From positions 1 through 64,000 of the forward strand of contig NZ_JASZYE010000005.1 in the NCBI RefSeq assembly GCF_030317145.1: a stretch of DNA of 64,000 bases. The letters are read 5' to 3'. Source of the stretch: Variovorax flavidus. Lineage in GTDB: Bacteria > Pseudomonadota > Gammaproteobacteria > Burkholderiales > Burkholderiaceae_C. Shown here one piece after another: positions 18,373 to 27,333 of the stretch; position 1 is the stretch's first letter; the number at the start of each line of letters is the position of its first letter. The notes under the pieces were generated by a model. That model saw nothing but the letters and a program-made list of their open reading frames with translations, did not search any database and had not been told where the DNA came from. A program made the translations under genes and the position numbers.

Positions 18373-19557
18373 TTACTTCATCAGGTCGCTCAGGTTCACC
18401 GGCTTGATCTTGCCACCCTCGACCGTGGCCACCAACGGGTCGACGATCGTGCCGCCGACCGCGTCCACGCCGTTGAAGTTGCCGGCATTCGTCTCCTTCG
18501 GCAGCTTGGTCAGCGCCTCGCCGATCTTGGCGCGGATGGCGGTAGCGTCGGTCGTGGAGCCGGCCAGCTTCATGGCCAGCGCCACCGCATGCGTCAGCGC
18601 GTAGTTGTACGAGGACTCGGTGGTCGGGTCCTTGTCCGCGCCATAGGCCTTGCGGTAGTTGGCTGCGAAGGTCTTGGGGCCCACGCGATCGTCATACGAC
18701 ACCGGCAGCACGCCGATCGATCCTTCGAGCGGCGCGAGGCCGCCCGTGACCTTCGCCATCTCGTCGAGCTTGGCCTGGTCCATGATCAGGAAGCCGCCCT
18801 TGAAGCCCAGTTCGCGCGCCTGCTTGGCGACCAGCGCGGTCGGCTCCGACGGGCCGCCGACGAAGAGCACGTCCGGCTTCTCGGCCAGCACGCGGCTCAC
18901 GCCGCTGTAGAAGTCGGCCGAGCGGTTGTAGGACATCGGGTTGTTGGATGCGATGGTGCCGCCCGCCTTCTCCCAGGCCGGGCCGAAGAGCTGGGTCCAA
19001 TTCTTCGCGTACTCATGGTCGCCCGGCAGCATGCCGACTTTCTTGCCGAACTTCTTCATCTCGTAGTTGGTGAAGGGCTCGATGTACGAATTGAAGGTCG
19101 GCGGAATGCGGATGGTGAGCTTGTTGCCGGTCTCGGTGATCTTCGGCGTGCTGGAGTACGCCATCACGATGAATTTCTCCTGCTCGTTGAAGGCCTGCAT
19201 GGCATAGATGCCGCCCGAGTGCGGCACGAACACCGCCGGGCTCTGGTACTGCTGCACCAGGCGGCGCGCGTTGATGGCCGCATCGGCCGGCGAGTACTTG
19301 TCGTCCAGCGCCACCAGTTCGAGCTTGACCTTCTTGCCGGCCACCTCCAGGCCCGCGGCGTTGATTTCCTTGATGGCCATTTCCATGCCGTTCACCACGT
19401 TCTTGCCGTAGAGGGCTGCACCGCCGCTCAGCGGGCCGGTGAAGCCGATCTTGACGGTGTCCTGCGCGAGCACGCTGCCGGCGCCGAACGCAGCCACGAG
19501 GGCCACGGCAACGGGCAGAAGGTTCAGGCGACGACGGGATAGGGCGGTTCTGTTCAT
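18373..19557 (-). CDS. Liv-type ABC transporter substrate-binding protein
   Basis: The 394-residue periplasmic protein has a signal peptide (residues 1-31, cleaved after VLA). It has the class I periplasmic-binding fold: VKIGFTGPLSGGAALYGKN at the start and the AINARRLVQQYQSPAVFVPHSGG hinge region. It captures branched-chain amino acids or, in Burkholderiales, many aromatic or carboxylic acids. It is the last transport gene of the minus-strand livHMGFK-like operon. The ligand cannot be read from sequence. Confidence 0.93.
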   Translation of the reverse strand: MNRTALSRRRLNLLPVAVALVAAFGAGSVLAQDTVKIGFTGPLSGGAALYGKNVVNGMEMAIKEINAAGLEVAGKKVKLELVALDDKYSPADAAINARRLVQQYQSPAVFVPHSGGIYAMQAFNEQEKFIVMAYSSTPKITETGNKLTIRIPPTFNSYIEPFTNYEMKKFGKKVGMLPGDHEYAKNWTQLFGPAWEKAGGTIASNNPMSYNRSADFYSGVSRVLAEKPDVLFVGGPSEPTALVAKQARELGFKGGFLIMDQAKLDEMAKVTGGLAPLEGSIGVLPVSYDDRVGPKTFAANYRKAYGADKDPTTESSYNYALTHAVALAMKLAGSTTDATAIRAKIGEALTKLPKETNAGNFNGVDAVGGTIVDPLVATVEGGKIKPVNLSDLMK

Positions 19558-19600
19558 GAGGCAATGTCTCCGGTTGATGGAAAGAAGAAAAGGCGTCGGC

Positions 19601-20308
19601 TCAGGCGCCGATGTAGGCGGCGCGCACGGCCTCGTTGTGGAGCAGCGAATCGCGGTCGCCTTCCAGCGTGATGTGGCCGCGCTCGATCACGTAGGCGCGG
19701 TGCGCGATGGCCAATGCCGAATACGCGTTCTGCTCGGCCAGCAGCACCGTGGTGCCCGACTGGTTGATGCGCTGGATGACTTCGAACACCTGCTTGACGA
19801 TCAGCGGCGCCAGCCCGAGCGACGGCTCGTCGAGCAGCAGCAGCTTGGGCCGGCCGAGCATGGCGCGGCCGATGGCGACCATCTGCTGCTGGCCGCCCGA
19901 CAGCGAGCCGGCCGGATCGTTCTGCTTTTTCTCGAGGATCGGGAACAGCTCGAACACCTCGTCGAGCGAACGCTGGATGCCGGCCTTGTCGCGCCGGTGC
20001 ACATAGGCGCCGAGCGTGAGGTTCTTCTTGACCGACATCATGGGGAACAGCTTGCGCCCCTCGGGGCAATGCACCAGGCCTGCGCTGACGATCTGCGCGG
20101 GCCGCTGGCCGACCAGTTCGCGATCGCCGAAGCGGATGCTGCCTGCGCTCGGTTTCTGGATGCCGCTCGCCGCCATGAAGATCGACGTCTTGCCCGCGCC
20201 GTTGGCCCCCAGCAGCACCACCAGCTCGCCGGGTGCCGCGTGCAGGTTGACGCCGCTCAGCGCGCGGAAGCTGCCGTAGTGCAGGTCGACGCCTTCAAAC
20301 CGCAGCAT
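19601..20308 (-). CDS. livF: Liv-type ABC transporter ATP-binding protein (LivF-like)
   Basis: The 235-residue ATPase has Walker A GANGAGKT (residues 33-40), the Q-loop region, ABC signature LSGGQQQM and Walker B LLLLDEPSLGLAP followed by an H-loop region. Length and the RINQSGTTVLLAEQNA segment are typical of LivF. Its first 14 bp overlap the end of the LivG gene. It powers import with the LivG partner. Confidence 0.94.
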   Translation of the reverse strand: MLRFEGVDLHYGSFRALSGVNLHAAPGELVVLLGANGAGKTSIFMAASGIQKPSAGSIRFGDRELVGQRPAQIVSAGLVHCPEGRKLFPMMSVKKNLTLGAYVHRRDKAGIQRSLDEVFELFPILEKKQNDPAGSLSGGQQQMVAIGRAMLGRPKLLLLDEPSLGLAPLIVKQVFEVIQRINQSGTTVLLAEQNAYSALAIAHRAYVIERGHITLEGDRDSLLHNEAVRAAYIGA

Positions 20309-21059
20309 GGTCGGCTCCCAGGTAGGCCTCGATCACGTGCGGATCGCGCCGGATCTCCGCGGGCGTGCCCTCGGCGATCTTGGCGCCGTTGTTCAGCACG
20401 ACGATCTTGTCGGCCAGTCGCATGATCATGTCCATCTTGTGCTCGATCAGGCACACGGTCTTGCCGTGGTCCACCAGCTTGCGGATCAGGGCCGCAAGGC
20501 CCACCGTCTCCTCGGGGTTGACGCCACCGGCCGGCTCGTCGAGCAGCAGCAGTTCCGGGTCGGTGGCGAGCGCCAGCGCGAAGGCCACGCGCTTGCGCTC
20601 CTCCTGCGTGATGTCGGCTGCGATCCGGTTGGCGACGTGCGAGAGGCCGACGAAGTCGAGCGCTTCCTGCGCCTTGTCGCGGCACAGGCGCTCCTCTTCC
20701 TTCAGCCGGCTCGTGTTCGCGAGCACGTCCCACAGCCCCGACTTCGTGCGCAGCCGGTGGCCGACGATCAGGTTGTCCAGCACCGTCGCGTTGTCGAACA
20801 GGTGCGTGGTCTGGAAGGTGCGCGCGATGCCCAGCTTGGCGACGTGGTCCGGCCGCATGCCCGTGACGTCGCGGCCATTGAAGCTGATGCGCCCGGAGGT
20901 CGGCTTGTGCGTGCCCGCCACCAGGTTGAAGAAGGTGGTCTTGCCCGCGCCGTTCGGTCCGATGATGGCGCTGACCTGTCCACGCTCGAAGCGCGTCGAC
21001 ACCTGGTCGACCGCGGTGAGGCCGAAGAACTGCTTCGTCAGGTCGTTGATCTCAAGCAT
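20295..21059 (-). CDS. livG: Liv-type ABC transporter ATP-binding protein (LivG-like)
   Basis: The 254-residue ATPase carries Walker A GPNGAGKT and the LivG-type FQTTHLFDNATVLDNLIVG helical region. Its signature block ITQEERKRVAFALAL is a degenerate LSxGQ (ITQEE), and the Walker B is LLLLDEPAGGVNP. The start at 21059 overlaps the LivM stop by 8 bp. Degenerate signatures occur in some LivG-like members, but ITQEE is further from consensus than usual, so one of the two ATP sites may be weak. Confidence 0.93.
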   Translation of the reverse strand: MLEINDLTKQFFGLTAVDQVSTRFERGQVSAIIGPNGAGKTTFFNLVAGTHKPTSGRISFNGRDVTGMRPDHVAKLGIARTFQTTHLFDNATVLDNLIVGHRLRTKSGLWDVLANTSRLKEEERLCRDKAQEALDFVGLSHVANRIAADITQEERKRVAFALALATDPELLLLDEPAGGVNPEETVGLAALIRKLVDHGKTVCLIEHKMDMIMRLADKIVVLNNGAKIAEGTPAEIRRDPHVIEAYLGADHAAV

Positions 21060-22074
21060 TGCCTTGTGCCTCCCTCGCGCCTGCGTCGGCGACGGCCGGT
21101 TCCGATGGGCGCGCTTTCGCCGCCTTGGCCGCATCCGCGCGCTGTGCGCGCCGTTTGAGCCAGGTGCCGACGATGCCGTCGGGCAGGAAGATGATCAGCG
21201 CGATCAGCACGGGGCCGAACACGACCATGCGGTAGTCCTGCAGGAACTGCAGGCTCTGCGTGAGCCAGGTGACCAGGAAGGTGCCGACCAGCGGCCCGAG
21301 CAGCGTGCCGATGCCGCCGACCAGCGTGAACATGACGAGGTCGAAGGTCACCACCTCGCTCGCGAGATCCGGCCCGAGAAAGCGGACCTGCCCCGCATAG
21401 AGCGCCCCGGCGAACCCGGCATACACCACGGACAGCACGAAGGACAGCGTCTTGGTCCGCATCAGATCGATGCCGAGCGCTTCGGCCAGGTCGTCGCTGT
21501 TGCGCACCGCCATGAAGCTGCGGCCGAGCAGCGAATTGACGATGCGCGACATGATCCAGATCCCCAATGCCAGGAAGGCCAGCACCAGGTAGTACTGCGA
21601 GAGCGGCGTGCCGAACTGCAGCGGCCCGATGCCCGTCGGCGCCGGGATGCCCATGATGCCGACCGGCCCGTGCGTCAGGCTTTCCCACTTCTCGATCAGC
21701 AGGAACATGATGTAGCTCACGCACAGCGTGAAGATCGAGAAGTAGTGGCCCTTGAGCCGCAGCGACAGCAGGCCGATGAAGAAGCCGAGCACACCGGTCA
21801 CGACGCCAGCCAGCACGAAAGCCACCCAGAACGGGACATGGTGATCGACCGTCAGGATGCCCACCGTGTATGCGCCGACCGCCATGAAGGCGCCGTGCGC
21901 CAGGTTGAACTGGCCCGTGTAGCCGGTGATCAGGTTCAGCCCCAGCGCGGCAATCGCCATGATGAAGGCCTGCGTCGCCACCGAGATCAGGTAGTTGTTC
22001 TGTGCGAAGAACGGAAATACCAGCGCCACGACGGCGAGCAGCACCCAGCCCGTCTTGCCTTGAAGCCAGTTCAT
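21052..22074 (-). CDS. livM: Liv-type ABC transporter permease (LivM-like)
   Basis: The 340-residue permease has about nine hydrophobic helices and the conserved LivM block ALGLNLITGYTGQFNLAHGAFMAVGAY. It ends in a charged cytoplasmic tail rich in Ala, Lys and Arg. The ATG at 22074 overlaps the LivH stop (TGATG) and has AAAGGGG upstream, so it was preferred over the TTG one codon earlier. Confidence 0.94.
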   Translation of the reverse strand: MNWLQGKTGWVLLAVVALVFPFFAQNNYLISVATQAFIMAIAALGLNLITGYTGQFNLAHGAFMAVGAYTVGILTVDHHVPFWVAFVLAGVVTGVLGFFIGLLSLRLKGHYFSIFTLCVSYIMFLLIEKWESLTHGPVGIMGIPAPTGIGPLQFGTPLSQYYLVLAFLALGIWIMSRIVNSLLGRSFMAVRNSDDLAEALGIDLMRTKTLSFVLSVVYAGFAGALYAGQVRFLGPDLASEVVTFDLVMFTLVGGIGTLLGPLVGTFLVTWLTQSLQFLQDYRMVVFGPVLIALIIFLPDGIVGTWLKRRAQRADAAKAAKARPSEPAVADAGAREAQGNA

Positions 22075-22940
22075 CAACGCGCCCCTTTCGCGGTGAAGAG
22101 GCCCTGCGGCCGGAAGGACAGGATCACGACCAGCAGCACGAAGGCGATGATGTCCTTGTAGTCCGTCGAGAAGTAGAAGCCGCCGAAGCTCTCGGCCATG
22201 CCGATGATCAGCCCGCCGACGATCGCGCCGGGAAAGCTGCCCATGCCGCCCAGGATGATGATCACGAAGGCCTTGGTGATCACCAGGTTGCCCATGGCCG
22301 GGTAGACGAGATTGATGGGCGCGTAGAGCACCGCCGCGATCGCGGCCAGTGCGCCCGAGATGGCGAACACCAGCAGCGTCACGCGCGTCGCGTCGATACC
22401 GACCAGTGCGGCGCCGTCACGGTTCTGCGCCATCGCGATGATGGTCGAGCCGAGCACCGTGTGGTTCAGGAACAGGTGCAGCAGCACCATCAGGCCGAAG
22501 GCACCCGCGATGATCAGCAGGCGCTGCAGCGGCGCGGTGAGACCGAAGATCTCGACCACTTGCCCGTAGGGCGTCGGCATGCGGTGAAAGTCGGCGCCGA
22601 AGAGCGCCTGCGCACCCGCTTCGAGGAACAGCAGGATGCCGATGGCCGCGATCATGTCGTGCAGCTCGGGCGCGTTGCGCAGGGGATGGAACACCAGCCG
22701 CTGCGCCAGCATCGCGATCACCGCGACGATGGCTGCGGCGCCGGCCATGGAGAGCCAGTAGTTCACGCCCAGCTTCGCCATCAGGTAATAACCTGCGAAA
22801 GCGCCGGTCATGTAGAACGCGCCATGCGCGAAGTTGGGCACGTGCAGGATGCCGTACACCAATGTCAGGCCCAGTGCCACCAGGCTGTAGACGCCGCCGA
22901 TGGTGAGGCCGTTCAGAAGTTGCTGGAAAAAGAGCTCCAC
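22074..22940 (-). CDS. livH: Liv-type ABC transporter permease (LivH-like)
   Basis: The 288-residue membrane protein has about eight helices. It contains the LivH signatures LLNGLTIGGVYSLVALGLTLVYGILHVPNFAHG and, near the C-terminus, AFVIIILGGMGSFPGAIVGG. The GTG at 22940 is preceded by GAGGAACAC and yields the standard LivH N-terminus, whereas the upstream extension does not. It is the first gene of the minus-strand transporter operon. Confidence 0.93.
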   Translation of the reverse strand: MELFFQQLLNGLTIGGVYSLVALGLTLVYGILHVPNFAHGAFYMTGAFAGYYLMAKLGVNYWLSMAGAAAIVAVIAMLAQRLVFHPLRNAPELHDMIAAIGILLFLEAGAQALFGADFHRMPTPYGQVVEIFGLTAPLQRLLIIAGAFGLMVLLHLFLNHTVLGSTIIAMAQNRDGAALVGIDATRVTLLVFAISGALAAIAAVLYAPINLVYPAMGNLVITKAFVIIILGGMGSFPGAIVGGLIIGMAESFGGFYFSTDYKDIIAFVLLVVILSFRPQGLFTAKGAR

Positions 22941-23123
22941 GTGTTCCTCGGAATGACTCGGGGGGAACGACGCCGGTGCGGCATCGAGGCGAGGGCCCAT
23001 TGTGGAAGTGCCGCGGCTCGCGCGACCTCAAGGTTTCACCTGAGGCCGGGTCACGTGTGGGACACCTTCTTCTACCGGCTGGTAGGTCCTTCAAAATAGC
23101 GACCCTTGAGGAATCCTTATTTC

Positions 23124-23372
23124 ATGACCGAAGCCATCCCAAAGCCACCCCTCCCCGACCACCTGTCGATCGACCCGCGCAGCCCGCACCACGTCCCCGC
23201 CGTGTTCGAACACGACATCGGCATCCGCTTCAACGACAAGGAGCGCGGCGACGTCGAGGAGTACTGCGTCAGCGAAGGCTGGATCAAGGTGCCCGCCGGC
23301 CGGACGCTGGATCGCAAGGGCAAGCCCCTGCTGATCAAGCTCAAGGGCAAGGTAGAGGCCTTCTACCGGTAG
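23124..23372 (+). CDS. DUF3297 family protein
   Basis: The 82-residue protein is charged and soluble, with the conserved core DHLSIDPRSPHH...DIGIRFNDKERGDVEEYCVSEGWIKVPAGRTLDRKGKPL typical of DUF3297, a small family common in proteobacteria with no assigned function. The ATG at 23124 follows TTGAGGAAT. It is divergent from the liv operon and convergent with the next minus-strand gene, with a 10-bp overlap of 3' ends. Confidence 0.85.
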   Translation: MTEAIPKPPLPDHLSIDPRSPHHVPAVFEHDIGIRFNDKERGDVEEYCVSEGWIKVPAGRTLDRKGKPLLIKLKGKVEAFYR

Positions 23373-24073
23373 GCGCCCGAGTCCGGGCACACATCGGCAA
23401 CCGCGCCGTTGCGCCGGAGCTGCTCTTCGTCCAGCTGCGACGCGGTCGAAGGGTCGATGTCGAAGGCGATGCGAAGTGCGCGCGCGACGTCGGCGTTCTC
23501 GATGGGAAGTTCCCAGGTCAGGAAGACCTGGGTGCAGTCCTGCTCGGGCGCGAAGTCGGCCTCGTCGAAGCCGCTGCTGCCGCGCCGGATGACGGCGTGA
23601 GGCTGGCCAGTGTCGAACAGCAAGGCCGTCCCCCTGACGAGCGGGATTCGACGGCCCGCAACGGGGAAGTGCACGTCGAGCCCCTTGTCCTCGCTAAGGA
23701 AGAGATTGCAGAAGGCGGCCCCGCCATATCGGGCGCCGTCATGGTGATACCTCGCGCCGCGGCAGGCCATCAGGGCGACATCGCTGGAGGCCAGCACGTC
23801 GTGCAGGCCGAGCGTGCGCGTCCAGTCCGACACCACCTGCACGCAGCGCCCGTAGTCCGGCCAGCGCACACGCGCACGCGGCAGGGGCAAGGGCTCGACA
23901 TCCCCGGCCTCCAGACCCAGGCGCGACGAAATCTCCCGCTCCCAGTCGGCCGTCAGCCTTGCGGGGGGCACAGGCACGTCGAGCGTGCCTGACAGCACGA
24001 CATCGCTCACGCTTCGGCTGCGGATGGCGTCGTTGCTCCAGAAATAGGAAAGAAGTTCAGGCGGGTGGCTCAT
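23363..24073 (-). CDS. 2-oxoglutarate/Fe(II) oxygenase-like protein
   Basis: The 236-residue protein contains the double-stranded beta-helix iron triad of 2OG oxygenases: HHD in RYHHDGARYGG (about residues 120-130) and a distal His in TGQPHAVIRRG with the following Arg as the likely 2-oxoglutarate anchor. The ATG at 24073 was chosen because the upstream extension lacks domain character. It lies 16 bp after the class II aldolase gene on the same strand. The substrate is unknown; hydroxylation of a small molecule or protein side chain is the family activity. Confidence 0.7.
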   Translation of the reverse strand: MSHPPELLSYFWSNDAIRSRSVSDVVLSGTLDVPVPPARLTADWEREISSRLGLEAGDVEPLPLPRARVRWPDYGRCVQVVSDWTRTLGLHDVLASSDVALMACRGARYHHDGARYGGAAFCNLFLSEDKGLDVHFPVAGRRIPLVRGTALLFDTGQPHAVIRRGSSGFDEADFAPEQDCTQVFLTWELPIENADVARALRIAFDIDPSTASQLDEEQLRRNGAVADVCPDSGAYR

Positions 24074-24089
24074 CGAAAGGACTGCGGCT

Positions 24090-24860
24090 TCAACCCACGA
24101 GGTCGGGGTCGCTCGCAATGATGTCATCCCACAGGGTCTGAAACGAAAGCCAGCCAAAGGTGGGTGCGCCCAGAACCGACGCAAGCCAACGAGCGTCCTC
24201 CACCGGCCAATGGGTCGGCTTTCCTGCCGCCTCGGCCATGAGTTGCGATTCGCAGCATCGATTCATCAGCACGAACCACCAGGCTGCCTCGTCGATGCTC
24301 TGCCCCGTCGTGAAGATGCCGTGCCCGGCATGGACCGCGACGCGCTTGTCGCCGAATCCGGCTGCGAACCGGGCCGCGGCCTCCGGATCGCGCACCACCC
24401 GCGGTTCCAGAATGAGCGCCTGGTTCTCGAAAAAGATGCAGGCATCCTGGGTGATGGGGTCGAGCAAGCGCTCGAATGACGACCACGTCGACGCATGCAA
24501 GGCGTGCGCGTGGCAAACGGCCGCCACCTCCGGGCGCGCCTGATGGATGGCGGTGTGCAACAGGAGCCCGACGGGATTGACCATGCCGCTGCCGCGCACC
24601 ACCTTTCCCTGATGGTTGACCTGGACCAGGTCCGACACCTTGACCCGGTTCATCGCGACACCGACCGGGTTGACCCAGAAGTGATCGGGCAACTCGGGGT
24701 CGCGCATCGTGATGTGGCCCAGGAGCCCCTCGGAGAATCCGCGCCTGCCGAAGATGCGGCACGCGGCGGCGAGGCGTTGCAGCAGGTAGGTTCTTTCTGC
24801 TGCCTTGCTCTCGAAGTGCGGTGGAACCCGGGATGCGAAGCTTTGTACGCCGATCTGCAC
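24090..24860 (-). CDS. class II aldolase/adducin family protein
   Basis: The 256-residue protein has the class II aldolase/epimerase fold. Features are GLLGHITMRDPELPDHFWVNP near the N-terminus, the zinc-binding HAHALHAS motif and a later HAGHGIFTTGQSIDEAAWWF with the third histidine. Family members cleave or epimerise sugar phosphates such as fuculose 1-phosphate, and many environmental homologues have no known substrate. The GTG start at 24860 is preceded by AGGAGACCCATC. It probably forms an operon with the oxygenase-like gene. Confidence 0.85.
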   Translation of the reverse strand: MQIGVQSFASRVPPHFESKAAERTYLLQRLAAACRIFGRRGFSEGLLGHITMRDPELPDHFWVNPVGVAMNRVKVSDLVQVNHQGKVVRGSGMVNPVGLLLHTAIHQARPEVAAVCHAHALHASTWSSFERLLDPITQDACIFFENQALILEPRVVRDPEAAARFAAGFGDKRVAVHAGHGIFTTGQSIDEAAWWFVLMNRCCESQLMAEAAGKPTHWPVEDARWLASVLGAPTFGWLSFQTLWDDIIASDPDLVG

Positions 24861-25008
24861 GATGGGTCTCCTGGAGTTCAGCTCCCGCCGGACGGAAGGT
24901 GGGCGACGGTAGCACCTGGGCGCAACCCGACGCAAGTTCCCAAGACCTCTATCGCCGCTCCGGCCCCCCGGCTCCGGCGGTGATGCTATTTCAGCACTTT
25001 GCGGTGCA

Positions 25009-25662
25009 TCAGGCGTTGTCGCACTGCCCCGGAAAGAGCAACCCGAACAGAGCCCTGACCGCCGGCGTCATGCTCCGGGCCTGCGGCCGCAGCAATCCTT
25101 CCTCAGCCACCAGTACCTTCGCGTAGACGGCTTCGTATACCCGCTTGACGACACCCGGCGCCACGAGTTCCCGGTCGAACCCAGGCGTGATGCCGACCAG
25201 CCGCCATCCCATGCGCTCGAAGGTCGCCTGCATGTGGGGGTAATGCATCGTGGCGAGGCCGTAGGCCATCCCCATGCCCGTCGCGCGACCCAGCGCCTCC
25301 TCGAGCAGCGGAACGCTCCTGCTCAGGTGAGCGCCCCGATGCCTCGGCGAAATGGCACCGATGCGCCCGTACAAGACTTCGCTGTCCGGATCCCGCTCGC
25401 CCGAGAACATGCCCGCCAACTCATCGCCCTGCTTGATGAGGACAACGATGAAATCCCTCTCGGGTTCGTCCTCCAGGCACACCCTTTGCAGATAGAAGTC
25501 TTCGCGCAGATGGCAGCTCGCGTTGCCGACGGCGATTCCCGGGTACCAGGCTTCGAGCGCCGAGATCAGCGCGGGGATCTGGCGCCGGTCGAGCAATTCG
25601 TAGTGGTAGCCCGGCGGCAATGGAGCACGCAGGGCGAGATCGACGGCGGAGGGCCACTGCAT
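25009..25662 (-). CDS. GNAT-type acetyltransferase-like protein
   Basis: The 217-residue protein has features of the GNAT fold: a central strand FIVVLIKQGDELAGMFSGER and a likely acyl-CoA loop ISPRHRGAHLSRSVPLLEE (Q/RxxGxG/A-like, about residues 110-130). This is followed by a segment describing a lone-copy transferase (FERMGWRLVG). The ATG at 25662 has GGGAGAACGCG upstream. The 148 bp between it and the aldolase gene contain no recognisable site. Substrate unknown. Confidence 0.65.
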   Translation of the reverse strand: MQWPSAVDLALRAPLPPGYHYELLDRRQIPALISALEAWYPGIAVGNASCHLREDFYLQRVCLEDEPERDFIVVLIKQGDELAGMFSGERDPDSEVLYGRIGAISPRHRGAHLSRSVPLLEEALGRATGMGMAYGLATMHYPHMQATFERMGWRLVGITPGFDRELVAPGVVKRVYEAVYAKVLVAEEGLLRPQARSMTPAVRALFGLLFPGQCDNA

Positions 25663-25753
25663 CGCGTTCTCCCGAGGTTCGGGGCCCATTCTTGCTGCCG
25701 CGGCCTGCTTTGGATGTGCGCTTTGGCACATCTTCTGCAGCCAGCGATGGCCG

Positions 25754-26368
25754 TCATGCCGTCCCGGCCACCGCGTAGATCAACGCCCCTCCGCTCAGCA
25801 GCTCGATCACCGTGTCGCGATCGGCTGACGAGAAGACCATGCATCCGTCGCTGCGCCCCGCCTTGCCGTACAAGGCGACAAATTCCGGCTCGACGTACCA
25901 CTGCGCGTGAATGACGATCAGGCGCCTGTAGGCATTGCCGTTCGTGGGCGACAGGCCACGCAGGCGCATGGACAGGCCGTTGCCCTCCGTCGGGCTCATG
26001 TAGATCTCGTCGGTCCTGAAAAGGCCGATGCTGCTGGCGAAGCTGTCCACCACATCCAGGAAGACCTGCGGAATGCCGTCGTTGTCTTCCGGCTCCGACC
26101 CGATGCCATGCGCCACCACGAAGCTGCGGACGATGGTCCGGTTCGCGCGGTCAATCACATGAAAGCGCGGCTGGCTCGAATGCACCGAATAGTCCAGCAC
26201 AGCGCAAAAAGGATGCTCGGAGGGCTGATCCAGCACGTAGGCCACGGCCGGTTCCAGCAGCGGTGAGCGAGCGGGCCGGTCCTGCTGGGCCGTGGCCGTC
26301 CTCACCGCCAGCCCACCGCGGGCCAGGATGGCGCCCAGCGCTGCTCGCAACCACCATCGCCTGGTCAC
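25754..26368 (-). CDS. murein L,D-transpeptidase catalytic domain family protein
   Basis: The 204-residue protein has an N-terminal signal sequence (about 1-27, twin Arg near the start) and a YkuD_2-type domain. Recognisable blocks are YSVHSSQPRFHVID, VAHGIGS, the loop around SSIGLFRTDEIY, and the catalytic segment GKAGRSDGCMVFSS (Cys near residue 177). Members are periplasmic and presumed to act on peptidoglycan cross-links, though most are untested. The start is GTG at 26368 with GGAGAG upstream. The usual SWGCPA motif is altered to SDGCMV. Confidence 0.82.
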   Translation of the reverse strand: MTRRWWLRAALGAILARGGLAVRTATAQQDRPARSPLLEPAVAYVLDQPSEHPFCAVLDYSVHSSQPRFHVIDRANRTIVRSFVVAHGIGSEPEDNDGIPQVFLDVVDSFASSIGLFRTDEIYMSPTEGNGLSMRLRGLSPTNGNAYRRLIVIHAQWYVEPEFVALYGKAGRSDGCMVFSSADRDTVIELLSGGALIYAVAGTA

Positions 26369-26476
26369 ACTGCATCTCTCCGACGCCCACCAGAGGCATT
26401 GACCGGAGCAGCCTAGCGTCTTCGCCGGCGGATTTGAATAGCACTTTGGTGCAGGGCCTTGCGACCGCTCGACAAC

Positions 26477-27325
26477 TCAGAGGCCCAGCAGTTGCAGGGC
26501 CCGTCGATGCGTTGTCGACTGCGGGTCGGCAAGCTGGTTGAGCACGTCCATGTGGTTGCGTCCTGCCTCGCTCTCCGACGCCATCACCACGCGCGGGCCC
26601 CACGCATTGGCGATCAGGGCGGCCTGCCGATGGAACTCCTCGCTTTCGGCCCCGCCCACCACTGTCACCAGTGAACCGCGAGAAGGTGCGGGCATCGCAG
26701 CCGGACTGAGGCGTAGCGCCGACGCTGCGGTCAGGCCGATGTCGGCGGCGAGGAAGGGCGCGTGCCGAAGCGGCTCCAGCTCGTAAAGGCCCGAGATCGA
26801 CAGGGCCGACTTCACCAGGTCCGCCGGCAGGTCCGACGCCACGGCCTGCCAGTCGCAGGCCAGCAGCATCGTCGCCAGATGCCCGCCCGCGGAGTGGCCC
26901 GCGATGACGATGCGCTCCGGGTCGCCGTCATGCTCCGCTGCATGCCGCCAGACCCAGGCCAGCGCCTTCACGAGCTGCAGCGCGATGTGCTCGATGCTCA
27001 CCGCCGGACACAGTGCGTAGTTGAGGTTGACGACCATCGCGCCCGCGTCCGCCAGCGGCGGCGCGACGAAGGCATGGTCGCGCTTGTCGAGCGCACGCCA
27101 GTAGCCGCCGTGGATGTAGACGAGCACCGGCACGCCGGTGCCTGCGGGAAGCACGTCCAGGCGTTCAGTCGGGTCGTCTCCGTAGGCCACGTCGAACACC
27201 CACCCCGGTCGGGCCAACGCACGCGCCGATGCGTCGGCCCAGTGCTGGAGGATCGCCGGATGCTCGGGAATGCGAGCGCGGCTGTTGTATTGCGAGTCGA
27301 ACCACTCGGGCGATCGATCGGGCAT
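26477..27325 (-). CDS. alpha/beta hydrolase, arylformamidase-like
   Basis: The 282-residue hydrolase has the oxyanion-hole motif HGGYWRALDK (about residues 75-84), the nucleophile elbow GHSAGGH and a C-terminal catalytic His in GRNHMDVL. The N-terminal YNSRARIPEHPAILQHW and HGGYW pattern are those of animal/bacterial arylformamidase-like (AFMID) esterases, which hydrolyse N-formylkynurenine or related esters and amides. ATG at 27325 follows TAAGGAGTTCC. It sits 8 bp after the TetR gene and so shares its transcript, divergent from the large catabolic operon. Confidence 0.85.
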   Translation of the reverse strand: MPDRSPEWFDSQYNSRARIPEHPAILQHWADASARALARPGWVFDVAYGDDPTERLDVLPAGTGVPVLVYIHGGYWRALDKRDHAFVAPPLADAGAMVVNLNYALCPAVSIEHIALQLVKALAWVWRHAAEHDGDPERIVIAGHSAGGHLATMLLACDWQAVASDLPADLVKSALSISGLYELEPLRHAPFLAADIGLTAASALRLSPAAMPAPSRGSLVTVVGGAESEEFHRQAALIANAWGPRVVMASESEAGRNHMDVLNQLADPQSTTHRRALQLLGL

Positions 27326-27333
27326 GGAACTCC

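Noticed and set aside
20365..22161. 598-codon plus-strand frame opposite livG and livM
   Set aside because: Overlaps clear ABC transporter genes; low-complexity translation.
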